NCBI GenBank assembly: GCA_021203245.1
Contig: JAJQBO010000095.1
Location: 1-45,392, forward strand
Length of the DNA stretch: 45,392 nt
Direction: 5' to 3'
From: Planctomycetaceae bacterium
GTDB taxonomy: Bacteria > Planctomycetota > SZUA-567
This document shows, in pieces, positions 1-7,151 of the stretch. Each line of letters starts with the position of its first letter. Position 1 is the first letter of the stretch. Below the pieces are notes generated by a model, which ran no database searches, was not told the origin of the DNA, and saw only the letters and a program-made list of their open reading frames with translations. The translations under genes were made by a program, and so were the position numbers.

Positions 1-2
1 GC

Positions 3-983
3 TCCCGGGGAAAGGTAACCCACGGTCTGGCCATTCAGTACCTCGATTCGCTGGTGGAAAAGGGCGGAAAGGCGAAGGAGGACGCAAAATCGAAAGGGTT
101 GTCATCCGGCACCCGCAACCGTCATCTTGCCATATGCCGCCGCTTTTTCAAGTGGTGTGTCAGTACGAAACGTCTCCGCGAAAATCCCTTTGCGGGCATC
201 GACAACCTGAAGGAAGAGGACATCGAGGAGATCATCTACTGCACGAAAGAGGAACGCGACCGCATCCTCGCGGTCGCGCGAGGACTGGGCCGAAAGGACT
301 GGATCGCCATTCCCATAGCCTTTTATGCAGGCTGCCGACGAGAAGAGATCTTTCGTCTGCAATGGGAAGACGTGAATATGGAATCAAAAAGGCTGATTAT
401 CAGGAAAAGTAAAACCGGCGAGCGGCGAACTACCCCCCTCGCTAAAGAGCTGATACCCTTGCTGGATGGCCTCAAAAAAGCCCACGGGCCGGTCGTGGAG
501 CTTCCGGATGATAAAACATGGGAAAACCATGCCGACCGGCTGGTGGAGCTCGTCAGGGAGCGTCTATGCCGTCCGTTGAACCCGGACGAGAAAGGAAATC
601 CCTCCGAGGTGGTGGGTAAGCGGGTGTTTCTGTACACCCCCGCCGAGGTGCGCGGTGTACAGGGGAAGATCGCCAGCATGGAAAGGAGCCTGGCACGCAC
701 TAAACACCCAAAAAAGGCGGTGGAGTTGGCCGCCACGCTGGATAAGTGGCGCAAATGCCCAACGGTGGCTCACGATGGAGGAGAGTGGTTGCCGGCGGAG
801 CGGGTACAGTGGAATGCCTGGCGGCATACCTTCGCATCACTCCGGGTCCAGGCGGGGGTGTCTATCGACAAGGTCAGTTCATGGATGGGAAATTCGCCGG
901 AGGTGTGCCGAAAGCATTACGCACAGTTCATGCCGCGCGACCAACATGACGAGGATATTGACAAGGAAGTGGTTAGAAACTAA
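3..983 (+). CDS. int: Tyrosine recombinase/integrase, 5' end cut by window edge
   Basis: Site-specific recombinase that would integrate and excise the phage. The frame is open to the left edge, so the N-terminus is missing; the GTG at 54 is an internal codon. Counting from 54, the SAM-like core-binding domain covers about residues 1-60 and the catalytic domain about 80-300. Catalytic arginine I lies in GCRREEIF (about R95), the second arginine in NAWRHTFAS (about R257), and the nucleophile tyrosine in CRKHYAQF (about Y289). The histidine usual in HxxR is replaced by Asn, and the usual LGH is MGN, a known kind of variation. It stops 5 bases before the convergent HEPN gene. It could belong to this phage or to an element to the left. 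Confidence 0.88.
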   Translation, partial: SRGKVTHGLAIQYLDSLVEKGGKAKEDAKSKGLSSGTRNRHLAICRRFFKWCVSTKRLRENPFAGIDNLKEEDIEEIIYCTKEERDRILAVARGLGRKDWIAIPIAFYAGCRREEIFRLQWEDVNMESKRLIIRKSKTGERRTTPLAKELIPLLDGLKKAHGPVVELPDDKTWENHADRLVELVRERLCRPLNPDEKGNPSEVVGKRVFLYTPAEVRGVQGKIASMERSLARTKHPKKAVELAATLDKWRKCPTVAHDGGEWLPAERVQWNAWRHTFASLRVQAGVSIDKVSSWMGNSPEVCRKHYAQFMPRDQHDEDIDKEVVRN

Positions 984-988
984 CGCCC

Positions 989-2062
989 TCATTCTTCACG
1001 GGATTCATCGATTTGTAACTGTATATGGTCTTCAAGACCTTCCGCATATGAAATTATCTGTGATCTGATTTTTTCATGCTGCTCCATGAAATCGCAGTAT
1101 TTCTTCAATGCCTTGCGATAATCTTTTTCTTTTTCCAGTAATTTAGCTTTTTTGCGCCAGCGGTCGATTGGATCGCTTTTGCATGGCCAATTAAAGTTGT
1201 GGAAAAACCACTTATGATATTGTCCGTCCGATTTGCGGTTATAACCCTTGGACCGGGCGAATTGTTTACCTTCAGGCCCATAAATAAATGGCCAAAGTTG
1301 TGCGTAGATGACGATGTCTTTTCTTCCGCCTTTCTGAGGTTCATTCTCTGCAATGTACTTAATCGCAGTATTTACTGATTCTATTGTTGCGGAAAGGTCG
1401 GCAAATAAATCTCCAATCAAGTTTTCGGGTAGCGATGCTGCAACGCTATCAAGTCTTCGATAAGCTGCATCGATTAATTTAAAGGGACTTATATTCTTGG
1501 TGTCCAATCCACCAAGGTATTTCATCGCCCGATGGGAAAATGTTTGATTGCCTCCATGTGTCAATCGATCTGGTTTATATGCCCTTAGCAGTGAACAAGC
1601 TGATCGGAAATAGAAAATCGCTAATGAATGTAAAATGCTTTCGTGCCTTAGGCCCTGGTGATACGCGGTATTGCGGTAGGAGTGTAGTTTCAGGATTGTT
1701 TCGCATGAGGTAGCGTCAAAAAGTCCCAGTATTTTGGCAGCTCGGACCTTATCACCAAATCTCTGGCTAAGCCCTTTTTCAATGGCTTGGGGATCGTGTT
1801 CCGGTTTTTTCAAATTACGCCATGCATGGTTAACTCGCTTCATATCTTCGGCAAAACTGTGCAAAGTCAACTCGACGACGTTATCAATCAGAAGGTAAGC
1901 AAATCGATCAAAATTACGATCTCGAATAGCCAGTTGGTCTAAGGCAAGGTCTAATTGATCTATGTTATCTGCAATGAGTTGAATTTTCATTATACGTTCA
2001 GCTTCTTCTATGAATTTGTGCATTATCAGCACAAACCGGATCGGAAAAACCTGACCTACCAC
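989..2062 (-). CDS. HEPN-motif protein, possible defence/exclusion factor
   Basis: About 357 residues. The key visible motif is RNTAYHQG (about R130 to H135), the R-x4-H signature of HEPN RNases with a polar Asn after the Arg, set in a helical region of residues about 35-180. The C-terminal third is rich in Lys, Trp and charged residues (QYHKWFFHNFNWP and a likely coiled coil), and I do not recognise it. Start choice is uncertain: GTG at 2062 gives the longest frame, and the internal ATGs at MHKF and MKIQ lack a good ribosome site. It is AT-rich compared with the virion genes, like its neighbours the repressor and the Abi-alpha-like gene. Known HEPN proteins often act as RNases in abortive infection or toxin systems; that role here is inferred. 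Confidence 0.6.
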   Translation of the reverse strand: MVGQVFPIRFVLIMHKFIEEAERIMKIQLIADNIDQLDLALDQLAIRDRNFDRFAYLLIDNVVELTLHSFAEDMKRVNHAWRNLKKPEHDPQAIEKGLSQRFGDKVRAAKILGLFDATSCETILKLHSYRNTAYHQGLRHESILHSLAIFYFRSACSLLRAYKPDRLTHGGNQTFSHRAMKYLGGLDTKNISPFKLIDAAYRRLDSVAASLPENLIGDLFADLSATIESVNTAIKYIAENEPQKGGRKDIVIYAQLWPFIYGPEGKQFARSKGYNRKSDGQYHKWFFHNFNWPCKSDPIDRWRKKAKLLEKEKDYRKALKKYCDFMEQHEKIRSQIISYAEGLEDHIQLQIDESREE

Positions 2063-2135
2063 GTCGTTACATCAAAATTCCTCGATAAATCATCTTAACG
2101 TCAATAATGGTAATGTTTTATAGCAATGTTAATGC

Positions 2136-2164
2136 TTGACTGTATAGATGAATAAGTGTAATGT
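2136..2164 (+). promoter_or_regulatory. Sigma-70 type promoter for the small rightward gene at 2269
   Basis: TTGACT at 2136-2141 and TAATGT at 2159-2164 are separated by exactly 17 bases. Transcription would start near 2171 and run rightward through a short gene with an excellent ribosome site to the hairpin terminator at 2470. It lies in a gene-free gap between two leftward genes, so no leftward gene explains it. Confidence 0.55.
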
Positions 2165-2266
2165 AACGTTGTAACCATCACCAGAATCCGCTCACGTATG
2201 TGCTTGGCCAAGATAACCCCTAGGGGCATTGTCGTCGTTTGTTTCAATGTCTTAGATGGAGGGGAC

Positions 2267-3166
2267 CTATGCCGTGCGATCCTTACGACCCGGGCTTTCG
2301 CCGGGTGGTTCAAGACCTTCGAGTAGCGATTCAAAATCTTGGACGGTGCCTCGCAGAGATGGAAGCTCCGGAAAAGCCTTTGCGGATTGTCCACTCACCA
2401 GATGCTGACCAAAGGCCGATAGAGCTGCCTGGGTCTGAAAAACAGCCGTGAGAGTTTTTTGCGCCAAATCCCCGCTGGCTTCGGCTAGCGGGGTTTCTTC
2501 AGTCTGATTGACGCTGTCAATGATTACAGCAGGTATTAACCCCTTTTTATTACCCCATGCGTCTGATGTAATATTATACAAAGATTTTTTAGTATAAGCG
2601 GCAAGAACTTGATTAACCACGTTTTGTGCGTACTGGTAATCGGAGTCATAATTCATGATTATAAGGAGTGAATCGACATTCTTGGATAGCATGTAGCTTG
2701 CTATTCGCATAGCTTCTTCGTATACCAAAGATTTGGTTTTACCAACGTTTTCAGAAAAATGGATTTCCTCCATCTCCTCGATTGGTAAGTCAGGTTCAGG
2801 AGTGGAATGTATGAAATATAGGCGATTAGCAGCCTCCAAAAGACGTTCATAGCCTGGTTTATCCAAGTTTTTTATTGCGACATGGACCAACTCATTTGCA
2901 ATTTCCGCAAAACCATCGTCCTTCATTCCATAGACCCAAAAAACCAGATTTTCCAGGTCTGAAGTTTTGCCAGTCAGCAACCAATTCCAATCCACACAAG
3001 ACTCTTCAATCACACCAGCCAGTAAATCCCACGTTGGCCGCGCCTTCCCGTTAATCCATTTGCTTATCTGGTCCTGAGAGACATTGAGGTGTTTCCCAAG
3101 TTTCTGCTGTGTTTCAACGTTGTATATGAAAAAAAGGCGTTGCGTTATCTCTTTCCAGTCAAGCAT
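2267..3166 (-). CDS. Helix-turn-helix phage repressor
   Basis: Likely lysogeny repressor of the CI/HTH_XRE type. Residues about 5-60 from the ATG at 3166 form the helix-turn-helix: TQQKLGKHLNVSQDQISKWI followed by NGKARPTWDLL, where helix 3 is QDQISKWINGKA. The middle region is acidic and helical, and a following segment (about 155-200) looks like an alpha/beta fold. No LexA-like Ser/Lys autocleavage pair was recognised, so induction may not be RecA-driven. ATG 3166 is preferred; TTG at 3178 is the alternative. The last 60-80 codons differ in base composition and overlap an antisense gene and a terminator, so the true C-terminus is doubtful. It is divergent from the early promoter at 3205-3232. 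Confidence 0.75.
   Translation of the reverse strand: MLDWKEITQRLFFIYNVETQQKLGKHLNVSQDQISKWINGKARPTWDLLAGVIEESCVDWNWLLTGKTSDLENLVFWVYGMKDDGFAEIANELVHVAIKNLDKPGYERLLEAANRLYFIHSTPEPDLPIEEMEEIHFSENVGKTKSLVYEEAMRIASYMLSKNVDSLLIIMNYDSDYQYAQNVVNQVLAAYTKKSLYNITSDAWGNKKGLIPAVIIDSVNQTEETPLAEASGDLAQKTLTAVFQTQAALSAFGQHLVSGQSAKAFPELPSLRGTVQDFESLLEGLEPPGESPGRKDRTA
2269..2451 (+). CDS. Small protein (60 aa) antisense to the repressor 3' end
   Basis: Encodes a hydrophilic, probably cytosolic peptide beginning MPCDPYDPGFRR. The ATG at 2269 has a near-perfect ribosome site (GGAGGGG, 2257-2263) 5 bases upstream, a 17-spaced promoter at 2136-2164, and a UUCG-loop terminator 18 bases after its stop. It lies wholly opposite the last 60 codons of the leftward repressor frame. 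The sequence here is visibly GC-richer than the rest of the repressor gene, so this strand may be the true coding strand and the repressor tail a read-through of foreign DNA. No family recognised. It could instead be mainly an antisense RNA. Confidence 0.5.
   Translation: MPCDPYDPGFRRVVQDLRVAIQNLGRCLAEMEAPEKPLRIVHSPDADQRPIELPGSEKQP
2470..2500 (+). terminator. Intrinsic terminator with UUCG tetraloop
   Basis: CCCCGCTGGC pairs with GCTAGCGGGG around a TTCG loop (10 pairs, one G-T), followed by TTTCTTC on the plus strand. The minus-strand side has no T run, so it serves rightward transcription. It sits inside the reading frame of the leftward repressor gene and ends the small gene 2269-2451. 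Confidence 0.75.
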
Positions 3167-3228
3167 GATAGGTTCCAATATGAAAAAAACAGCGTAGAAA
3201 AAGCTTGCATTTATGAAAAAAGAGCGTA
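3125..3228 (+). promoter_or_regulatory. Three operator-like direct repeats, TATGAAAAAA-type
   Basis: Copies of TATGAAAAAA followed by a purine-rich GCG(T) tail lie at 3125-3140, 3179-3196 and 3212-3228. The last two are nearly identical over 17-18 bases. The third lies between the -35 and -10 of the early promoter, the second just upstream of the repressor start and the first inside the repressor coding region. This arrangement resembles a set of O1-O3 operators. Confidence 0.5.
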
Positions 3229-3232
3229 TTAT
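3205..3232 (+). promoter_or_regulatory. Rightward early promoter
   Basis: TTGCAT at 3205-3210 and TATTAT at 3227-3232 with a 16-base spacer, divergent from the repressor gene. The spacer contains one of the operator-like repeats, so repressor binding would block it. First gene downstream is the small membrane protein at 3314. Confidence 0.6.
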
Positions 3233-3313
3233 GCAGTCGTAAGGAACACGAACACAACCACGAACAAGACACTTTACTCAACAGCGCGGATAGATGCAAC
3301 TAGGAGGGCAACC

Positions 3314-3466
3314 GTGAAAGGCTATACCACACATAGCGCCGCGTGGATCTCGACCGCCTGTTGTGTCATTATCTGCATTCTTCAGGGTCATTCCCCTTGG
3401 TGGATTCTCATGCTCTTGTTCCCGATGGGTCTCCATATTGGGAACGATCAGTCCGGCAAGGAATGA
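3314..3466 (+). CDS. Small membrane protein (50 aa), first rightward gene
   Basis: GTG start at 3314 with ribosome site AGGAGGG at 3302-3308. The peptide has two hydrophobic stretches (around WISTACCVIICIL and WWILMLLFPMGL) and ends in NDQSGKE, so a one- or two-pass inner-membrane protein is likely. It is the first gene after the early promoter, where many phages carry a cro-like or host-takeover gene; it does not look like Cro. Its 3' end overlaps the tail of the convergent Abi-alpha-like gene by 19 bases. Confidence 0.55.
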   Translation: MKGYTTHSAAWISTACCVIICILQGHSPWWILMLLFPMGLHIGNDQSGKE

Positions 3467-4140
3467 GGGGATAACTGAAAATTCCCGAGGTTCATGTCGT
3501 CACGAATACATGCCTGGATGAACATTTTGCCCAGTTCAGACATGAAGTAAGTTTTGGAGGAATTAAAGCGATTAAGGTCGCGTTCTTCGCGAAATGGAAT
3601 TCGTTTCGTCTCAAAAAATACCAGACCCAATGAAACAATATGTTCAATATAAAGCGATATATTTTGCGGATGATGGAAGGTTTTCTTATATTCCTCCCGG
3701 TAGGGTTTTGAGTACGCCAAAAAATACTCAAATGTCTTGCAATAGTAGAGAATAAGCGCTTCATCCCGGCACAAACTTGACAGAATCGCCGGGAAGGATG
3801 GATGCGCCAAAAATGCCCTATCCCTTTCAATGGATGTGGCAAGTAAGTTCAGGAACATCTCTGTTAAAGGGCTGTCCTCGGATAAATATCGCATCCCTTC
3901 AAGCGATTTGCCTGTGACCTCTGAAGGCGCGAGAACCAGATCTTCCGTGGTAACCTTTTCTGAGATGCGCCTCAAGTATCGTTGAAATCTATCTTGATAA
4001 GCAGCTAGGAAATCAATGGGAGCTAAGACAAATCGCGCTGTCTTGACGACATTGCGAAACGAGTCGCCCATCTCCTGTGCGGCAGGGCTGAGAAGATCCT
4101 CGTATGCCCTACCTATCGGCAACCATTTCTCAGCACCCAT
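3448..4140 (-). CDS. Abi-alpha/DUF4393 family protein
   Basis: 230 residues. The sequence follows the DUF4393 (Abi-alpha) pattern: an N-terminal LLSPAAQEMGDSFRNVVK segment, a central helix pair with LAPSEVTGKSLEGMRYLSEDSPLTEMFLNLLA (about residues 70-105), then AFLAHPSFPAILSSL and SRDEAL-like text. Family members include lactococcal-type abortive-infection factors, but most are uncharacterised. ATG 4140 has a good ribosome site (GGGAGAT on the minus strand). It is AT-rich, next to the repressor, and leftward, so it is probably expressed in the lysogen. A superinfection-defence role is inferred from family and context. Confidence 0.72.
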   Translation of the reverse strand: MGAEKWLPIGRAYEDLLSPAAQEMGDSFRNVVKTARFVLAPIDFLAAYQDRFQRYLRRISEKVTTEDLVLAPSEVTGKSLEGMRYLSEDSPLTEMFLNLLATSIERDRAFLAHPSFPAILSSLCRDEALILYYCKTFEYFLAYSKPYREEYKKTFHHPQNISLYIEHIVSLGLVFFETKRIPFREERDLNRFNSSKTYFMSELGKMFIQACIRDDMNLGNFQLSPHSLPD

Positions 4141-4213
4141 GACTTATCTCCCAAATGACCTACCGTCTTTATCAAGTTCGAGTTCTCGTCAATTGTATCT
4201 GGAGAATGAAATA

Positions 4214-4426
4214 ATGAAACTCTATACCAGTGGGGAAGTAGCAAAACTCCTCGGGCTGCATCGCGATAAAGTATGTTCCGCTTTGCGCACCGCTGATGCG
4301 CCGAGGCCAACAATGAAAGTCGGTAACCGGTACGCCTACACCGAGGGCGATATATTCGCATTATGCGACTGGTGTGCTTCTAAGAGCATCGCCGTGACTC
4401 GTCCTAAGTTCCCCTCCACTGTGTAG
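4214..4426 (+). CDS. MerR/excisionase-type DNA-binding protein
   Basis: 70 residues. The N-terminus KLYTSGEVAKLLGLHRDKV is a typical MerR/Xis winged-helix opening: helix-turn-helix at residues about 4-25, then the wing MKVGNRYAYTEGDIFAL. It may be an excisionase or a Cro-like regulator. Ribosome site GGAGA at 4201-4205. It is divergent from the Abi-alpha-like gene across 73 bases. Stop is TAG. Confidence 0.75.
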   Translation: MKLYTSGEVAKLLGLHRDKVCSALRTADAPRPTMKVGNRYAYTEGDIFALCDWCASKSIAVTRPKFPSTV

Positions 4427-4470
4427 TCTACTGCCCGATCTATCCCATTCAATTATATTAATTTAGCCAT

Positions 4471-4557
4471 CCGGCTTGAGTTGACGCTATCAACTCTCGC
4501 CGTCGGTCCCTTGCGCTAAGTGATCCCGTATTAATGGGTTACGTCAACCTCAACCGG
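4471..4557. promoter_or_regulatory. Inverted-repeat cluster, candidate operator or origin
   Basis: GAGTTGA (4478-4484) and TCAACTC (4490-4496) form a perfect 7-base palindrome with a 5-base spacer. CCGGCTTGAGTTGACG (4471-4486) is nearly the reverse complement of CGTCAACCTCAACCGG (4542-4557; 14 of 16). The core GTTGAC/GTCAAC thus occurs several times in the gap between two DNA-binding-protein genes. A binding site for one of these two regulators or an origin is inferred. Nothing else is seen in 4427-4604. Confidence 0.45.
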
Positions 4558-4604
4558 AATCGGGAATTCAACTTTTACCAGAAACATCCCTCGGAGGTCC
4601 AATC

Positions 4605-4937
4605 ATGCCACGCCGGCGGGTCATTGTCCCCATGATTATGAATCAAATAGAAGCCGGCGAGTACATCGGCAGGTCGTATGAGTTTTTGCGGCAGAGGGCC
4701 CAGGAACACGACCTCTTTAAACCATCGAATGGCGAGTCCATCTCGGGGGTCCCGAGTATGTACCACCGGAAACATTTGGAATTAATCGCGCTGCATCTGC
4801 TGTTTCCCTCCATGTTGACTGCCGGCGGCGCCCTCAAGGCATGGCGAAGCAAGAGCGAAAACGAGATTCGCGCGGCGTATGAGGAAATCGATGCCGCTAT
4901 GGCCGCACAAGGCAGGGAAAAGGTTGGTGCAAAATGA
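4605..4937 (+). CDS. Putative phage DNA-binding/regulatory protein
   Basis: 110 residues. ATG 4605 follows the ribosome site CGGAGG at 4592-4597. Residues about 10-35 (MNQIEAGEYIGRSYEFLRQRAQ) read like a helix-turn-helix with an excisionase-like recognition helix. The middle is helical (HRKHLELIALHLL), and the C-terminus is a Glu/Ala-rich helix. Its stop overlaps the next start (ATGA), so the two are translationally coupled. No named family recognised. Confidence 0.6.
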   Translation: MPRRRVIVPMIMNQIEAGEYIGRSYEFLRQRAQEHDLFKPSNGESISGVPSMYHRKHLELIALHLLFPSMLTAGGALKAWRSKSENEIRAAYEEIDAAMAAQGREKVGAK

Positions 4938-5092
4938 GGCATATTGTCGACCGCGCCTACGCGCCGCATCGCATGGCGCACCATGATCAGGCGAAATGCC
5001 GCCAGCGCTCGGAGGCTGCGCGGAGTGTGCTGTGGGCTATTTTGTATTTTCTTCTCCTCGGGGCAATGATGCTCTCGGGGTGGCTCGGGTGA
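4934..5092 (+). CDS. Small single-pass membrane protein
   Basis: 52 residues. The start overlaps the previous stop as ATGA. A basic/His-rich N-terminal half (MRHIVDRAYAPHRMAHHDQ) is followed by one hydrophobic helix (VLWAILYFLLLGAMML). Function unknown. Confidence 0.5.
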   Translation: MRHIVDRAYAPHRMAHHDQAKCRQRSEAARSVLWAILYFLLLGAMMLSGWLG

Positions 5093-5179
5093 GGTGGCCG
5101 CGCCCCGCCACCGGAACGGCCTATCCCCCTCGGTTGTTCCGGCCCCGTTGGCGGGGCGTTGGTTTTTTGAGGATTGCAC

Positions 5180-5407
5180 ATGCGTGGAAAATACCAGTGC
5201 CGAAGCTGCGGCCAGGAACTCCATAGCAGTGAATTTTATACCCTCTGGCCGAGGTCCGGCCGGCGAGAGTGTCGGCTCTGCTTTCACACCCGCATGGAAC
5301 GGTTGCACCGCACCAGTGCCAACAAGGTCCGCGCCGAGCGTCAGCGGGACCGCGACCGCGCCTACGGCATGGCGGCCGAATCCCGTGCAGTTGCTGGGAG
5401 GGATTGA
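5180..5407 (+). CDS. Zinc-finger protein (75 aa)
   Basis: ATG 5180, ribosome site TGAGGA at 5168-5173. Two metal-binding pairs, CRSCG near the N-terminus and CRLCF about 20 residues later, make one treble-clef/HNH-like zinc knuckle (YQCRSCGQELHSSEFY). The C-terminus is a strongly basic Arg-rich helix. It resembles small phage zinc-binding proteins but lacks a visible HNH catalytic core. A TTG at 5174 would add two residues. Confidence 0.6.
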   Translation: MRGKYQCRSCGQELHSSEFYTLWPRSGRRECRLCFHTRMERLHRTSANKVRAERQRDRDRAYGMAAESRAVAGRD

Positions 5408-5408
5408 C

Positions 5409-5717
5409 ATGGCGTTCGAACAGATGCGCTCAAAGCTCCATGAAGCCGTCGACGCCTGTGTTGATGCTCTGGCTAATGTAGCGGTGGTCGTATATGAAAC
5501 GTGGCGCGACAGCATCCAGCCGTTTCTCGAAAAGGTCTATATGAAACGACCCCGGGTCGGGCCATGGTGGATACGCGCCCACCATGACCGACGCCGGACG
5601 AAAATCTACATAACCACCACCGCGCGCGCGGCCAGGTCCATGTCTCCTTGGTATCCCTCGGGCCGTCGTCGCGACCGTGTCAGGCGGGCGCGGCTGACCG
5701 CCGCTGTTTTTTATTAG
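5409..5717 (+). CDS. Hypothetical early protein (102 aa)
   Basis: Start ATG 5409 follows GGGAGGG at 5397-5402. The N-terminal half is an amphipathic helix (FEQMRSKLHEAVDACVDALA). The C-terminal half is very basic, with many Arg and Tyr, and could bind nucleic acid. Not recognised. Confidence 0.5.
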   Translation: MAFEQMRSKLHEAVDACVDALANVAVVVYETWRDSIQPFLEKVYMKRPRVGPWWIRAHHDRRRTKIYITTTARAARSMSPWYPSGRRRDRVRRARLTAAVFY

Positions 5718-5765
5718 TCGGCATAATAGCCGTTCATTGATCCGCGCTCACTGAAGGTATGAGAG

Positions 5766-6464
5766 ATGCCCATGACTGCGACGCTTTCCTATCAAGATAT
5801 TGTCGACCGTGCTGCCGCCACAAAAGAGAGTGGTTCTTATCTTTTGCCGCGCGAGGACGGCTGGCAGGTGATCTTGCTTGATGACGGTGTTTCGGTCGGC
5901 GGCGGCTTTTTTCCCAATGACGATGATTCCTATGCGGAGGCGCTTGAACTTATGGAACGACACGCTGAGGGACTCGCCTTGGATGATGACCCAGCACAGG
6001 AGGAAACTCTTCCGGCCTTGGTTCAACCGGCCGACATTCAATGTGCTAGCCAGCAACACGACCTGGTCGAATCGGGTACATGTGAACGGGCTGTGGTGGT
6101 AGCCGGGCATGCGGTTACCATGGCCGATGATACCGTCACAGTCGATGTTGACGAATTCAATATGGACGAGAAGTTTGTGGTCCCGCTCATCCTTAACGGG
6201 GAGAAGATCGGCCGTCTTTACTATGACCCGCCGGAAGTGGTGGCAAAAAATCACACAAGACCGTGGACCGCTTTTGTCGGGGATAAAATTGGTATTGAAA
6301 GCTGTTTTAGTGTCGGCGATTCCCCACAGGCTTCAATACAGGATGCGATGGACAATGGGCTGGAATACCTACGTAAGTCTGTAAGGGCTGGGGTCGAGAT
6401 TAAAAAGCTTCTCAAAAAGAAGTCTTCCATACTAACCGTCGGGAGGCCGCGACCATGCAAATAA
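5766..6464 (+). CDS. Hypothetical protein
   Basis: 232 residues, start ATG 5766; an in-frame ATG at 5772 is an alternative. Acidic protein with no recognised motif. Its middle contains predicted beta-strands (FVVPLILNGEKIGRLYYD). The C-terminus is basic (KKLLKKKSSILTVGRPRP). It overlaps the dNMP kinase-like gene by 10 bases, so the two are probably co-translated. Confidence 0.6.
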   Translation: MPMTATLSYQDIVDRAAATKESGSYLLPREDGWQVILLDDGVSVGGGFFPNDDDSYAEALELMERHAEGLALDDDPAQEETLPALVQPADIQCASQQHDLVESGTCERAVVVAGHAVTMADDTVTVDVDEFNMDEKFVVPLILNGEKIGRLYYDPPEVVAKNHTRPWTAFVGDKIGIESCFSVGDSPQASIQDAMDNGLEYLRKSVRAGVEIKKLLKKKSSILTVGRPRPCK

Positions 6465-7006
6465 TCGGCATCCACGGCAAGAGAGGCGCGGGCAAGACGG
6501 TGGTGTCTGGCTTCCTCACCGCCGAGCTGGCGGACCTGGGATTCACCGTCAAGGTGGACTCGGCTATTCTCTCCCTGCGCCGGCGCGCGCGTGAGGAAGG
6601 GTGGCTCGATAAAGAGGAGCACCGCGGCGAATATCAGCGGGTGGCAGATATCATGCGGAAACCGTCGCCGAACTATTTCCTGAACGATCTTTTCCTCCGC
6701 AACAACATGGATGCCGCCACGCGGGAACAGTGCTCCAATAAATGGGAGCCGGCCGACTTCCTCATCATCCATGACGTGCGCCTCGAGAACGAAGTCCGCT
6801 TCTGCCGCTATCACGGCGTTGTCATCCACATTCAAGGCACCCATGACGCCCTCACCGGCCCAGAGAGCGAGCACGAGACAGAACTGCAGGCGGGTGACCT
6901 TTTCTACGGTGCCGACCATATTATTACCCAGCAGCCCAGTCTAGAGCACCTGCACGCCGTCGTGCGCGCGATGGTGGCAGCCGGTAAACATTTGAAAGTA
7001 CAATGA
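6455..7006 (+). CDS. Phage deoxynucleoside monophosphate kinase-like P-loop protein
   Basis: 183 residues. Walker A is GKRGAGKT at residues about 7-14. EPADFLIIHDVRLENEVRF (about 100-118) fits the DVRxxNE segment of phage dNMP kinases and related nucleoside kinases, which phosphorylate dNMPs to dNDPs for phage DNA synthesis. GTHDALTGPESEHETE (about 128-143) is the usual C-terminal part. The length is somewhat short of T4 gp1-type kinases but usual for prophage members. It begins inside the previous gene. Confidence 0.75.
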   Translation: MQIIGIHGKRGAGKTVVSGFLTAELADLGFTVKVDSAILSLRRRAREEGWLDKEEHRGEYQRVADIMRKPSPNYFLNDLFLRNNMDAATREQCSNKWEPADFLIIHDVRLENEVRFCRYHGVVIHIQGTHDALTGPESEHETELQAGDLFYGADHIITQQPSLEHLHAVVRAMVAAGKHLKVQ

Positions 7007-7107
7007 GTCTCGGCGAGCGACCCCAACCCGCCGAAATCGCCGACGCGCGGCGCGTATTCCCCCTACGCGAGCCACCGGCGATAGTTCGGATTGACATTCC
7101 GGCCTGA
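7003..7107 (+). CDS. Possible coupled micro-protein (34 aa)
   Basis: ATG 7003 overlaps the kinase stop as ATGA and runs 34 codons, MSLGERPQPAEIAD to VRIDIPA, without a ribosome site of its own. Position and overlap are the only support. Confidence 0.3.
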   Translation: MSLGERPQPAEIADARRVFPLREPPAIVRIDIPA

Positions 7108-7151
7108 CGATCTGGCTGTCAGGGGTCGCACCGGACCATATGGAGACATGT

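Noticed and set aside
4643-5515. Minus-strand frame of 290 codons opposite the small early genes
   Set aside because: Low-complexity Ala/Pro/Arg text, covers several rightward genes with good ribosome sites and overlapping stops; treated as a shadow.
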